This document shows positions 26,379 through 34,758 of a DNA stretch of 55,101 bases, one piece after another; position 1 is the stretch's first letter, and each line of letters starts with the position of its first letter. Source of the stretch: Paracoccaceae bacterium (GTDB lineage: Bacteria > Pseudomonadota > Alphaproteobacteria > Rhodobacterales > Rhodobacteraceae). The translations under genes were made by a program, and so were the position numbers. The notes beneath the pieces were generated by a model. The model did no database searches and was not told the origin of the DNA. It was given only the letters and a program-made list of their open reading frames with translations. The stretch spans positions 1 to 55,101 of the forward strand of contig PWZT01000050.1 of the NCBI GenBank assembly GCA_003567315.1, written 5' to 3'.

Positions 26379-27352
26379 TGGAAAGTCACCCTTGGGTCAA
26401 GCGTGGTGTAAAGGATATCGACCAGCAGATTCAGCGTGATCACGAAAGCCGCCATGATCAGGAAGGACGCCTGCGCCAGCGGGAAATCCGACGTACGCAC
26501 CGCGTTCAGGATCTCGCGCCCCAGCCCGGGCCAGGAGAACACCACCTCGACCACCACCTGCCCGCCGGCCGCAAGCCCGATGGTCACGGCCAACTGGGTC
26601 ACCACCGGCAAAAGCGCATTGCGCGCGGCGTGCTTGTAGAGGATGTCGCGCTCTTGCAGGCCCTTGGCGCGGGCCATCTCGATGAAATCCTCGCCATAGA
26701 CCTCGAGCATGGTGTTGCGCATGATCAGCAAGGGCGAGCCGAGGTAGTAGAGCGCCACGATGAGCACTGGCAGCGCCGCGTGCCACAGGAAATCCAGCGT
26801 CAGGATCTTGTCCCACCAGCCATCCGCATCATAGGGCAGGGTGCGCATGCCGCTGGTCGGCATGATCGACAGGCCGACGCCGAAGATCAGGATCGCGATC
26901 ATGCCTGTCCAGAACATCGGCGCCGAGCGGAACATCAGCCCGATGAAGATCCCCGTGGTATCCGCCCGCGACCCGCGCCGCCAGGAGAGCCACGCGCCCA
27001 GCGGCACCCCTATCACATAGGCCAGCACGATCGCGGCCAGCATCAGGATCATGGTGTTGGCCAGCCGCTCCCAGACGATATCGGCCACCGGCGCGCGATA
27101 GCTGAAGGAGGTGCCGAATTCGCCCTGCACGGCATTGCCGAGGAACAGCACGTATTGGCGCCAGAGCGGCTCTTCCAGCCCGAACTGGGCGCGAATGGCG
27201 GCGCGCTGCTCGGCGTTCAGCCCTTCGGTGACCAGCGCCGCTGTAGGGTCCGGAAGGCCCATGCGGAACAGGAAGAACAGGATGGTGGCAATGATCCACA
27301 GCGAAAAGATCGCCTGCAATACGCGCTTGAAGAGATAGCCTCGTCGCGACAT
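26375..27352 (-). CDS. Peptide ABC permease (DppB type)
   Basis: 325 residues, normal length, with about six membrane segments. The DppB/OppB landmarks are LFRMGLPDPTAALV near the N-terminus, FGTSFSYRAPV before the second segment, the EAA loop MARAKGLQERDILYKHAARN, and the end LVDILYTTLDPRV. It pairs with the propeller-bearing permease to form the channel. ATG at 27352 is chosen over a GTG at 27358 because GGCGAG is then well spaced. A minus-strand terminator-like hairpin lies between this gene and the binding-protein gene upstream. Confidence 0.94.
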   Translation of the reverse strand: MSRRGYLFKRVLQAIFSLWIIATILFFLFRMGLPDPTAALVTEGLNAEQRAAIRAQFGLEEPLWRQYVLFLGNAVQGEFGTSFSYRAPVADIVWERLANTMILMLAAIVLAYVIGVPLGAWLSWRRGSRADTTGIFIGLMFRSAPMFWTGMIAILIFGVGLSIMPTSGMRTLPYDADGWWDKILTLDFLWHAALPVLIVALYYLGSPLLIMRNTMLEVYGEDFIEMARAKGLQERDILYKHAARNALLPVVTQLAVTIGLAAGGQVVVEVVFSWPGLGREILNAVRTSDFPLAQASFLIMAAFVITLNLLVDILYTTLDPRVTFQ

Positions 27353-27429
27353 TCTCACCTCGCCATCAAGTCAGAACTGCGCCCGTCGAGGCAGCGCGTC
27401 GCCCTGTCTTCATCTTGCCAGTAATACTT

Positions 27430-27468
27430 AAAAAAGGCGCCCGCCGCAGCAGTGCTGCGACGGGCGCG
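27430..27468 (-). terminator. Intra-operon terminator/attenuator after the binding-protein gene
   Basis: On the minus strand GCGCCCGTCGCAGCA pairs with TGCTGCGGCGGGCGC, followed by TTTTTT. It sits 14 nt past the binding-protein stop and before the permease genes. Partial termination here would give more binding protein than membrane parts, a common arrangement for ABC importers. Confidence 0.85.
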
Positions 27469-27481
27469 GGATCAATGAAGC

Positions 27482-29080
27482 TCAGCGTTGCAGCCGACCG
27501 TCCGCGTCCCAACTGTAGCCTGCGGCCTCAAGCTCGGCGCGGGCCGCCTCCATGTCGAACTCGAAGCGTTCGATGAAGGGCGCGTGCCAGAAGGCGTTGA
27601 CCGGCGCGATGATGGAAGTGCCTACCTCGCCACGGCCATCCAGCAGCACATTCACCATTCGCTCACGATCCATTGCCATGGTCAGCGCACGGCGCACGGC
27701 CACGTCATCGAAGGGTTCGCGGCGCGTGTTGAAGGTCATGTGATAGTAGCCGAAATCCGGCACCGAGACGACTGTCAGATCGTCATTATCCTCGGCCAGC
27801 GGGATCTGCCCCGGCTCCAGCCGCCATGCGGTCATGTCGATCTGGCCGGTTTGCAGGGCAGTGAACACCCCCTCGGCATCGGCGTAGATCACGAACTCCA
27901 CGGCATCGACATTGATCTCATCTGCGTGGAAGTGGTCTTCGAAGGTGGTGATCGACATGAACTCGCCGCGATCATAGCGATCAAACACGAATGGCCCCGA
28001 GCCGACAGTCGGGATTTCGCTTGGGGTCAGTTCGCCGGGGTTCTCGATCCCTTCCCACAGATGCTGCGGCAGGATCGGAATCTGGCTCAGCGTGATCGTG
28101 GCAAAGGGTGCCGACGGTTCGCGCAGGTTGAAGCGCAGGCTCAGATCGCCAGTCTGCTCGACTGAGTCGATGGCCGCCAGATAGCTGTCGAAATAACTGT
28201 AGTCGCTGTTCATGTAGTACTCGAAGGTGAATACCACATCTTCTGCGGTCAGCGGTTCGCCATCATGAAAGGTCATGCCCTCGCGCAACGTCACCTCGAT
28301 GGTCACGTCATCCACCGGCGTCACGTCGGACGCGGCCCACGGCACAGGCTCGACATCGGGCGACAGACGCACCAGGCGGTCATAGTAGAGCCGCATCCAT
28401 TTCCAGCCCCAAACGCTCGTCGAGGCCAGCGGGTTGATATTGTCGGGCTCCTGCGGTCCGCCGATGCGCAGAGTGGCGCGGTCGGTCAGCGGCTCGGCTT
28501 CCATCGGCACCCATTCGGAATAAAGCGCCTCGCCCGCCATCGCGTTCATGTTGGTGAAGGTCGTGCTGTTATAGGCCACCACCTCGTCGCGATTGAAGAG
28601 AACGACCACGGGCGCATCGGGGACATAAAGCTCCTGCATCTCGTGGACGATGGCCTGCCGCGCGTCGATATCGAACTCGGCCCCCTGGGCGTCATAGAGT
28701 TCATCATACTCCGGGTTGGAATAGCCACCCGGGTTGTTTGCGCCAAGATCGGCCTGACGGCTGTCGAGCGTGCCCAGGAAGAACTGCGGGTCCAGCCGGT
28801 CCACGCGGCCCGACCAGCCGAGGATCGTGGCGTCGAAATCCTGCTCGGAATAGAAGCGGTCCAGCAGGGTGCTGAACTCCAGCGGCCGGACCGAGACCTC
28901 CATACCCAACTCGCGCCAGGCATCAGCGATGATGAACGCGCCTTCATAGCGGATCGGGTCATAGGATTCGGTCGTCGTGAATATCTCGACCGGGGCAACA
29001 TGCTCTTGCGCGTTTGTGGGCGCGAGCGCACCCAGCAAGGCCAGAGCCGATGTTCCCGCATACATGATTGTTCGTTTCAC
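27482..29080 (-). CDS. SBP_bac_5-type peptide-binding protein, circularly permuted
   Basis: 532 residues from a GTG at 29080 (GGGGAGA site), with a signal peptide ending near PTNA. The family blocks are all present but in swapped order. Residues 30-193 match what is normally the C-terminal part (FTTTESYDPIRYEGAFIIAD, ILGWSGRVDRLDP, GGYSNPEYDELYD). Residues 202-532 match what is normally the N-terminal and middle part (IGGPQEPDNINPLAS, LREGMTFHDGEPLTAEDVVF, PTVGSGPFVFDRY, VRRALTMAMDRERMV), and the protein stops at AAGYSWDADGRLQR, where normal members run on into the first segment. So the chain is cut and rejoined relative to DppA. It supplies substrate to the permeases. Confidence 0.92.
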   Translation of the reverse strand: MKRTIMYAGTSALALLGALAPTNAQEHVAPVEIFTTTESYDPIRYEGAFIIADAWRELGMEVSVRPLEFSTLLDRFYSEQDFDATILGWSGRVDRLDPQFFLGTLDSRQADLGANNPGGYSNPEYDELYDAQGAEFDIDARQAIVHEMQELYVPDAPVVVLFNRDEVVAYNSTTFTNMNAMAGEALYSEWVPMEAEPLTDRATLRIGGPQEPDNINPLASTSVWGWKWMRLYYDRLVRLSPDVEPVPWAASDVTPVDDVTIEVTLREGMTFHDGEPLTAEDVVFTFEYYMNSDYSYFDSYLAAIDSVEQTGDLSLRFNLREPSAPFATITLSQIPILPQHLWEGIENPGELTPSEIPTVGSGPFVFDRYDRGEFMSITTFEDHFHADEINVDAVEFVIYADAEGVFTALQTGQIDMTAWRLEPGQIPLAEDNDDLTVVSVPDFGYYHMTFNTRREPFDDVAVRRALTMAMDRERMVNVLLDGRGEVGTSIIAPVNAFWHAPFIERFEFDMEAARAELEAAGYSWDADGRLQR

Positions 29081-29439
29081 AAGCGTCTCCCCGTTTTTTT
29101 CTGTCACACAGCATCGCAAGCCCACGCTACATAGCGAGAATGTTATTACGCATGTTCACGAATCTCAACCCATGCCCTGGCCGCGTCAGCAAACTGCACA
29201 TGGTTTCCGACGAGTTGATCCTACGTCATGTCGAAGCGCTGCTTTTGCAGGCACTCACAAAGAAAGGTTTTGAGGCTATCGCCTCGACGTCTTATGCAAA
29301 CGAAGTAAAGAGGAAACGCCATGCGATCTGCTGCGCTTCTCGTGAAAAAGTCGCGCTACAGATCTCCTGAATTATCCCCACGGATAATCCTGTTGCGACT
29401 TCGGTGCGCCGGGCTCTGCGCTGACAGCACCGCTTCAGC
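29081..29439. other. Intergenic region, promoter of the ABC operon
   Basis: About 360 bases between the binding-protein gene and the end of the RND gene, both on the minus strand. No convincing gene; a short plus-strand frame ending near 29370 has no recognisable product. An inverted repeat ATTATCC/GGATAAT lies at 29371-29388 but lacks a T run. The promoter of the ABC operon should be within 29081-29250. Confidence 0.4.
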
Positions 29440-32400
29440 TCAAATAGCCGCCGCACCGCCCTTGTCATCGCGCGCGAAATCGACTTCGGCATCAGGCTTC
29501 GCCCGCACCGGGTCCGCGATCAGCGTGTAGACAGCGGGCACGACGAACAAGGTAAAGATCGTGCCGATGAAAAGCCCCGAGAAGATCACGATCCCCATGG
29601 ATTGCCGCGCGGCAGCCCCGGCGCCGCTGGAGATGATGAGAGGCACCACTGCAAGGGCAAGCGACACGGCGGTCATAAGGATCGGGCGCAGGCGCTGGCG
29701 GGCGGAGCGTAGCATTGCGTCCTGAATGCCGAGCCCCTGATCGCGGGCCTGATTGGCGAATTCCACCAGCAGAATCCCGTGTTTCGCGATGATCCCGATC
29801 AGCGCGATCAGCCCGACTTGCGTGTAGATGTTCAGCGTGGCGAGCCCGAGATTGAGCGGCAGCAGCGCACCGAACATGGTCAGCGGCACGGCGACGAGGA
29901 TGATCAGCGGGTCGCGGAAACTCTCGTAATTCGCGGCAAGCACCAGATAGATCACGGCGAGCGCAGCCGCGAAGGCTATCAGCACGGTCGCGCCCTCGCT
30001 TACCTCCAGCCGCGACTGATCCGCGTAGTCGATGAAGAAATCACCTGGCATGGTGCGCTCTGCGATCTCGGTGATCGTCTCAATTCCCGCGCCAGTGGTG
30101 GTGCCGGGAATGGGCAGCGCCTGGATGGTGGCCGAGTTGAGCTGGTCGAACTGCTCGATGGCCGAGGGCGCGGCTTCGGTGCGCGTCTCCAGCAGCGCCG
30201 AGAGTGGCAGCATCTGGCCGTTCATCGAGCGGATGAAGAACTCGCCCAGCCGCTCGGGCGTGTCGCGGAACTCGGGCGCGACCTGCGCGATCACGTCATA
30301 GCTGCGCCCGTCGCGGTCGAACTGGCCGACCGGGCCATCGCCCACCAGCAGCGAAAGCGTATCGCCCACTTCGCGCGCGGAGACATTCAGCGCCGCCGCC
30401 CGCTCGCGGTCGATGCTGACGCGGGTTTGCGGCGTGTCGAAATCGAGCGAGTTGCTGACCACGATGAATTGCCCCGTAGCCTCGGCCTCGGCGGTGATGT
30501 CCTCGGCCACCTGATAGATGTCGGCCACATCGGCGGTGGACCGGATGACGATGGAAATCGGCAGCCCGCCGCCCGCGCCCGGCAGGGTCGGGGGCGCGAA
30601 GACCTGCGCCTGAAGCCCGTCCACGCTGGCCAGCCGCCCGGTGATCTCGGCCTGAATATCGGACTGCGCGCGGTCGCGCTCCCCCCACTCATCCAGCGCC
30701 CAGACGGAAAACCCGCTATTCGTCGCCCCACCGAACCCGATGATGTAGAATTGCGAGTCCACGCCCTCGATGCCCCGCGTCGCCTCGGAGGCTTGCTCGG
30801 CGTAGCGCGCGGTGTGCGCGCTTGTGGCATAGCTGGGCGCGTTCAGAATGGCGAAAAGCCCGCCCTGATCTTCTTCCGGGGCAAGTTCGCTGGGGGTGTT
30901 GAGGAACATGAAAACCGACAGCCCGGTCAGCACCACGACCACCAGCCCGGTCACCGGACGATAGGCGAGCGAGCGTTCCAGAAGCCGCGCATAGCCGTTC
31001 GACAGCCGTGTGAGGTTACGGTCGGCGAAGCGCTGAAGCCAGCTGGATTTTTCGGCGGTCAGCAGCCGGGCCGCCAGCATCGGCGTGATCGTCAGCGCCA
31101 CCACGGTCGAAATGATCACCGCGCCCGCCAGAGTCAGCGCAAACTCGGTGAACAACTGCCCGACCAGCCCGCCGGTAAAGGCGATGGGCGCGAGCACGGC
31201 GACCAGCGCGAGCGAGGTGGCGATCAGCGCCACCCAGATCTCGCGCATCCCCAGAATGGCCGCGCCCATGGGCTTCATGCCTTCGTCTATGTTGCGCTGG
31301 ACGTTTTCGACCACGACAATGGCATCGTCCACCACCAGACCGATGGCCAGCACCATGGCCAGCAGTGTCAGCAGGTTGATCGAGAACCCCGCCATCCACA
31401 TGAAGAAACAGATCCCCACCAGCGACAGCGGGATGGTGATGACCGGCATGATGACCGAGCGCGGCGCACCCAGAAACAGCAGGATGACCAGCACCACCAC
31501 GACCACGGCCTGCAGGATGGTGATGAACACTTCCTGAATCGAGGCGGCGATGGCATCGGTCGCGTCATAGCTGACCTCCACACTCATGCCTTCGGGCAGG
31601 GAGGCTTCGATTTCGGGCAGCGCGTCGTTCACGGCCTGTGAAGTCGTCAGCGGGTTGGCACCGGGCGCAGGATAAATCCCGACAAACAAGCCTTCTTCGC
31701 CATCGACCGACACGATTGTATCGAAGCTCGCCGCATCCAGCTCCACCTCGGCGACATCGCTAAGGCGCACCACCTGATCGCCGTCCATCCGCAACGGCAG
31801 GTCGGCGACTTCCTCGGGGGTTTGCAGTGTGGATTCGAGCAGGATGGACGAGCGCACATCAGAGGTCTCCAGCGTGCCCGGCGCAGAGAGGAAGTTGGAG
31901 GCATTGATCGCCTGCGCCATCTCATTGGCGGTCACCCCCCGGCTCGCCAGCCGGATCGGGTCGATCCAGATGCGCATGGCGAACCGCGCCGCGCCCAGGA
32001 TTTCCGCCTCGCCCACGCCGTCGATGGTGGACATGACCGGCTCGATCACTTGCTCCAGATATTCTGTGAGCTGCGTCGCGCTCATCTGCGGGTTCTGAAA
32101 GACCAGAAACATCGTGGCGAATTCCTGCCCGGTGCCAGTGGTCACTTGCGGATCATTCGCATCCTCGGGCAGATCGTTGCGCACTTCCTGCACCAGCGCC
32201 AGAACCTCTGTCAGCGCGTCATCCGGGTCCGAGCCCAGCACCATGTTCACGCTCACGACACTGCGCGACGGCAGGCTCTCGGACGTGACGTAATCGACAT
32301 TGTCAGCCGTGGCGACGGCTGAGGCGATGGGGTTGGAAACAAATCCCTGCATCAACTCCGCGCTGGCGCCGGGATAAGTGGTGGTGACAGTAACGACTGT

Positions 32401-32526
32401 CTCATCCACCTCCGGAAACTCGCGGATCTGCAGATTGGCGAGACCAGCGATCCCCAGAAGCATGATCAGCGCGCCAAGGACGGTCGAGAGGACAGGGCGG
32501 CGTGTGAAGATTTCAGGAAGGTTCAT
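29440..32526 (-). CDS. RND-family efflux pump, inner-membrane transporter
   Basis: 1028 residues, the full length of AcrB/MexB-type pumps. The N-terminus is MNLPEIFTRRPVLSTVLGAL, with a PGASAELM-like block (TYPGASAELM) and the proton-relay pair in GLVVDDAIVVVENVQRN of the fourth membrane segment. Two large periplasmic loops and the C-terminal TMTAVSLALAVVPL-type repeat (MTAVSLALAVVPLI) are present. It exports drugs, lipophilic compounds or similar. It is translationally coupled to the adaptor (TAATG overlap). No outer-membrane channel gene is adjacent, so a shared TolC-like protein is implied. Substrate unknown. Confidence 0.95.
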   Translation of the reverse strand: MNLPEIFTRRPVLSTVLGALIMLLGIAGLANLQIREFPEVDETVVTVTTTYPGASAELMQGFVSNPIASAVATADNVDYVTSESLPSRSVVSVNMVLGSDPDDALTEVLALVQEVRNDLPEDANDPQVTTGTGQEFATMFLVFQNPQMSATQLTEYLEQVIEPVMSTIDGVGEAEILGAARFAMRIWIDPIRLASRGVTANEMAQAINASNFLSAPGTLETSDVRSSILLESTLQTPEEVADLPLRMDGDQVVRLSDVAEVELDAASFDTIVSVDGEEGLFVGIYPAPGANPLTTSQAVNDALPEIEASLPEGMSVEVSYDATDAIAASIQEVFITILQAVVVVVLVILLFLGAPRSVIMPVITIPLSLVGICFFMWMAGFSINLLTLLAMVLAIGLVVDDAIVVVENVQRNIDEGMKPMGAAILGMREIWVALIATSLALVAVLAPIAFTGGLVGQLFTEFALTLAGAVIISTVVALTITPMLAARLLTAEKSSWLQRFADRNLTRLSNGYARLLERSLAYRPVTGLVVVVLTGLSVFMFLNTPSELAPEEDQGGLFAILNAPSYATSAHTARYAEQASEATRGIEGVDSQFYIIGFGGATNSGFSVWALDEWGERDRAQSDIQAEITGRLASVDGLQAQVFAPPTLPGAGGGLPISIVIRSTADVADIYQVAEDITAEAEATGQFIVVSNSLDFDTPQTRVSIDRERAAALNVSAREVGDTLSLLVGDGPVGQFDRDGRSYDVIAQVAPEFRDTPERLGEFFIRSMNGQMLPLSALLETRTEAAPSAIEQFDQLNSATIQALPIPGTTTGAGIETITEIAERTMPGDFFIDYADQSRLEVSEGATVLIAFAAALAVIYLVLAANYESFRDPLIILVAVPLTMFGALLPLNLGLATLNIYTQVGLIALIGIIAKHGILLVEFANQARDQGLGIQDAMLRSARQRLRPILMTAVSLALAVVPLIISSGAGAAARQSMGIVIFSGLFIGTIFTLFVVPAVYTLIADPVRAKPDAEVDFARDDKGGAAAI

Positions 32527-33656
32527 TACAGGCTGGCCTCCGCCTCTGCGGCCTCGCGCGCTTCATCTTCGTCCATCGTGACAGGGGCGCGGTTCGACAG
32601 CCGGTTCTGGCCCGCGACCACCACGCGGTCGCCCGGTTCCAGCCCGTCATGGATGCGGATGCGCCCATTGTCGCGTTCGCCGGTTTCGACGAAGACCTGC
32701 CGCACTTCCAACTCGTGATCGGCCGCATCATCCTCGGACTCGCGGACCGCATAGACGTAATCTCCGAAGAGCGAGGCGATCACCGCTGTTTCCGGCACGG
32801 CGATCACGTCGGTCTCTTCATCCAGCAATACGCGCAAGCGGACAAACTGGCCTCGGCGCAACATGCCCTCGGGCGCGTCGATCACGGCGCGCACGGCCAC
32901 CAGCCGCGTCTCGGGGTCAGTGCGCGGCTCGATTGCAGTGATGCGCGCCTGCACGGGTGTGTCCGGGGTCGGGTTCAGCCCTGTGTCAATCAATTCTACC
33001 GTCTGACCGGCCTCTACCCGCGCCACCTGCTGCTCGGTGAGGTTGAAATCTACGCGCATCGCGTCAGTGCGCTGCAGGCTCGCGACTTCCATGCCCGGAT
33101 TGGCAAACTGGCCCGGCTCGACATTGGGGATCCCGATCTCGCCATCGAACGGCGCGCGCAACTCGGTGCGCCGGATCGTGGCTTCCAACCGTTCCACCTG
33201 TGCGAGCGCGGCTTCCAGTGTGGCCTCGGCTTCCTCGACGGTCGCTTCGGCAGTGGTGCCAGTTTCTCCCAGTGCGCGGCGACGCTCCAGCGTCTGTTCG
33301 GCAAGGCGCGCCTCGGCCTCGGCGGCGCGGAGGTCCGCACGCTCCATGTCGCTGTCGACGCGCACCAGCAAATCCCCCTCGGAGACATGCTGGTTCCCTT
33401 CGAAAGTGACATCCAGAATGCGCCCTTCGGCCTCGAGCACCAGTATCACGCCGCGCTCGGCAGAAATGGTACCGAAAGCACTCAGCGCGGGCTGCCATGG
33501 CCCCGCCTCGACCTCCTCGGCATCGACAGGCTGCGCATCCGCGCCGCCTTCGGCAAATATCTGCTCGATCATCTGGTCGCGGAACAGGTTGAACCCCACG
33601 ATCCCGCCGCCGAGAAGCAGTAACAGCACAGCTGCGATCGAGAAGCGCAGTAACAT
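32526..33656 (-). CDS. RND efflux periplasmic adaptor (membrane fusion protein)
   Basis: 376 residues from the ATG at 33656: one N-terminal membrane anchor (LLRFSIAAVLLLLLGGGIVG), a biotinyl-lipoyl-like half (VLVLEAEGRILDVTF-type strand, ISAERGVILVLEAEGRI), an Ala/Glu-rich helical hairpin (ERADLRAAEAEARLAEQ), the second lipoyl half (RAPFDGEIGIPNVEPGQF) and a beta-barrel region. It links the inner-membrane pump to an outer-membrane channel. In-frame starts farther upstream (33707, 33737) lack a ribosome site. First gene of the pump operon. Confidence 0.93.
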   Translation of the reverse strand: MLLRFSIAAVLLLLLGGGIVGFNLFRDQMIEQIFAEGGADAQPVDAEEVEAGPWQPALSAFGTISAERGVILVLEAEGRILDVTFEGNQHVSEGDLLVRVDSDMERADLRAAEAEARLAEQTLERRRALGETGTTAEATVEEAEATLEAALAQVERLEATIRRTELRAPFDGEIGIPNVEPGQFANPGMEVASLQRTDAMRVDFNLTEQQVARVEAGQTVELIDTGLNPTPDTPVQARITAIEPRTDPETRLVAVRAVIDAPEGMLRRGQFVRLRVLLDEETDVIAVPETAVIASLFGDYVYAVRESEDDAADHELEVRQVFVETGERDNGRIRIHDGLEPGDRVVVAGQNRLSNRAPVTMDEDEAREAAEAEASL

Positions 33657-34074
33657 CGGAAATATCGCCTTTCGCGTTTTGCGCAAGTTATCCACTGGAG
33701 CTAGCATTTGACATGCGGCAGGCGGCCTTGGTGTCAAGCTTCATGCAGCGCCGGGGATATTGGCCGGGACGGGGTCTGAGCCGCTAATGCGCTGATTTCA
33801 AATAATAGAGTCGCGCCAGGCAGCATTCTGGGCTGGGGTTTTTCGGTGTGAGACTTTGTTCTCCAAGTGCCGTGCTGGACTGCAAGCGGATAGTTCGGCT
33901 GTATGAAGCGCGGGAGTAGCTGTTTCGCGTGGCTATCGAATAAACGAGCGCCGCCTGCCAAGAAAAACGCAGTTGAGTAGCAGCAACAGCGCATGTTAAC
34001 TGCTAGACGCAACGCAGTTGAACGAAACTGAACTGCTTTAACCCCGTTCCGCAACAAGCCAGAAATGTGAAGCG
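33657..34074. other. Intergenic region, divergent, no gene seen
   Basis: About 420 bases between the divergent adaptor gene and the small membrane protein gene. No frame looks real. The decamer ACGCAGTTGA occurs twice, near 33967 and 34013, about 46 bases apart, in an AT-richer stretch just upstream of the plus-strand gene. That could be a regulator site but the copies are few. Confidence 0.35.
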
Positions 34075-34344
34075 ATGACCCCACCGGATTCCAATCTAGA
34101 CAAACAGAAAAAGCGCCATCGCGGCCCGTTATGGGGCATCGCGGCAGTGCTGATCCTCGTGGCCCTCCTGTTTTTCGGCTACCTGACCTACATCACCGGG
34201 GCTGATCCCGAAGAGCCGCCAGTCGAGGAAGAGGTGCTTCCTGATGAAGATGGCATCCCTGCCGAAGGCGCACCTGCGACGCCGCTGGAGGATGAGGATA
34301 GCGCGCCGCAGGTGATCGAAGAGGACACAGAGCCGGACGACTGA
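34075..34344 (+). CDS. Small single-span membrane protein with acidic tail
   Basis: 89 residues. A basic N-terminus (KQKKRHRG) precedes one membrane segment (residues about 20-40) and a tail made largely of Glu, Asp, Pro and Ala. By the positive-inside rule the acidic tail is periplasmic. No family recognised. Support for a real gene comes from codon pattern, the charge layout and a clear terminator 40 nt downstream. It stands alone between the efflux operon and the oxidase genes. Confidence 0.65.
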   Translation: MTPPDSNLDKQKKRHRGPLWGIAAVLILVALLFFGYLTYITGADPEEPPVEEEVLPDEDGIPAEGAPATPLEDEDSAPQVIEEDTEPDD

Positions 34345-34384
34345 CACGCCTGAACTTCCGTATCAGCGTAATAGCATCACGATC

Positions 34385-34414
34385 AGGGCCCCGGTATTTC
34401 CGGGGCCTTCCTTA
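34385..34414. terminator. Hairpin terminator between converging genes
   Basis: GGCCCCGG (34387-34394) pairs with CCGGGGCC (34400-34407) over TATTT, followed by TTCCTTAT. It ends the plus-strand small gene and may also serve the converging oxidase operon. Confidence 0.8.
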
Positions 34415-34440
34415 TGTGGACTTTCTATACTGGCAGTGGC

Positions 34441-34758
34441 TCAGCAGCTTGTGGCCAGCGCCACGGGCAGAAGGGTGAACAGCGTCGCGCCAACCCCCAT
34501 CAACGCCCCTGCGCGCGGCAGCCAGTGGCGCAGTCCCGCCTCGGCGCTGACGCGCGGCATTCGCAAGAGCAAGATTAACCCCGCCGCCAGCGTTGCCAGC
34601 CATCCGGCCCAGAGCGCGGCGGCGTGCTGATCGACCCCGCCCGCCAAAGCTACCTCCGGCCAGCCGCGCGCGCATCCGGTTCCGTGCAGCGCATAGACCA
34701 GCGAAAACCCTGTCGCCCATATGCCCAACCCCAGAAGCGCGCGCGCGAGCCACATCAT
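34441..34758 (-). CDS. Small integral membrane protein of the oxidase operon
   Basis: 105 residues with three hydrophobic segments and a conserved-looking YALHGTGCARGWPE loop. Family not recognised. The ATG at 34758 overlaps the stop of the subunit I-III gene (ACATGATG), so it is translated with the oxidase and probably assists assembly or forms a small accessory subunit; that is inference from context. Confidence 0.75.
   Translation of the reverse strand: MMWLARALLGLGIWATGFSLVYALHGTGCARGWPEVALAGGVDQHAAALWAGWLATLAAGLILLLRMPRVSAEAGLRHWLPRAGALMGVGATLFTLLPVALATSC

Noticed and set aside
29371-29388. ATTATCC/GGATAAT inverted repeat as a terminator of the RND or ABC operon
   Set aside because: Short stem and no T run on either strand; it also lies outside the expected position for either gene end.
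29779-31641. 620-codon open frame on the plus strand
   Set aside because: It is antisense to the intact RND pump gene, is rich in His, Arg, Gln and Asp as shadow frames of GC-rich genes are, and has no recognisable motif.
33734-34084. 116-codon minus-strand frame between the adaptor and the small membrane protein genes
   Set aside because: No ribosome site, no motif, and it would overlap the promoter region of the small membrane protein gene.
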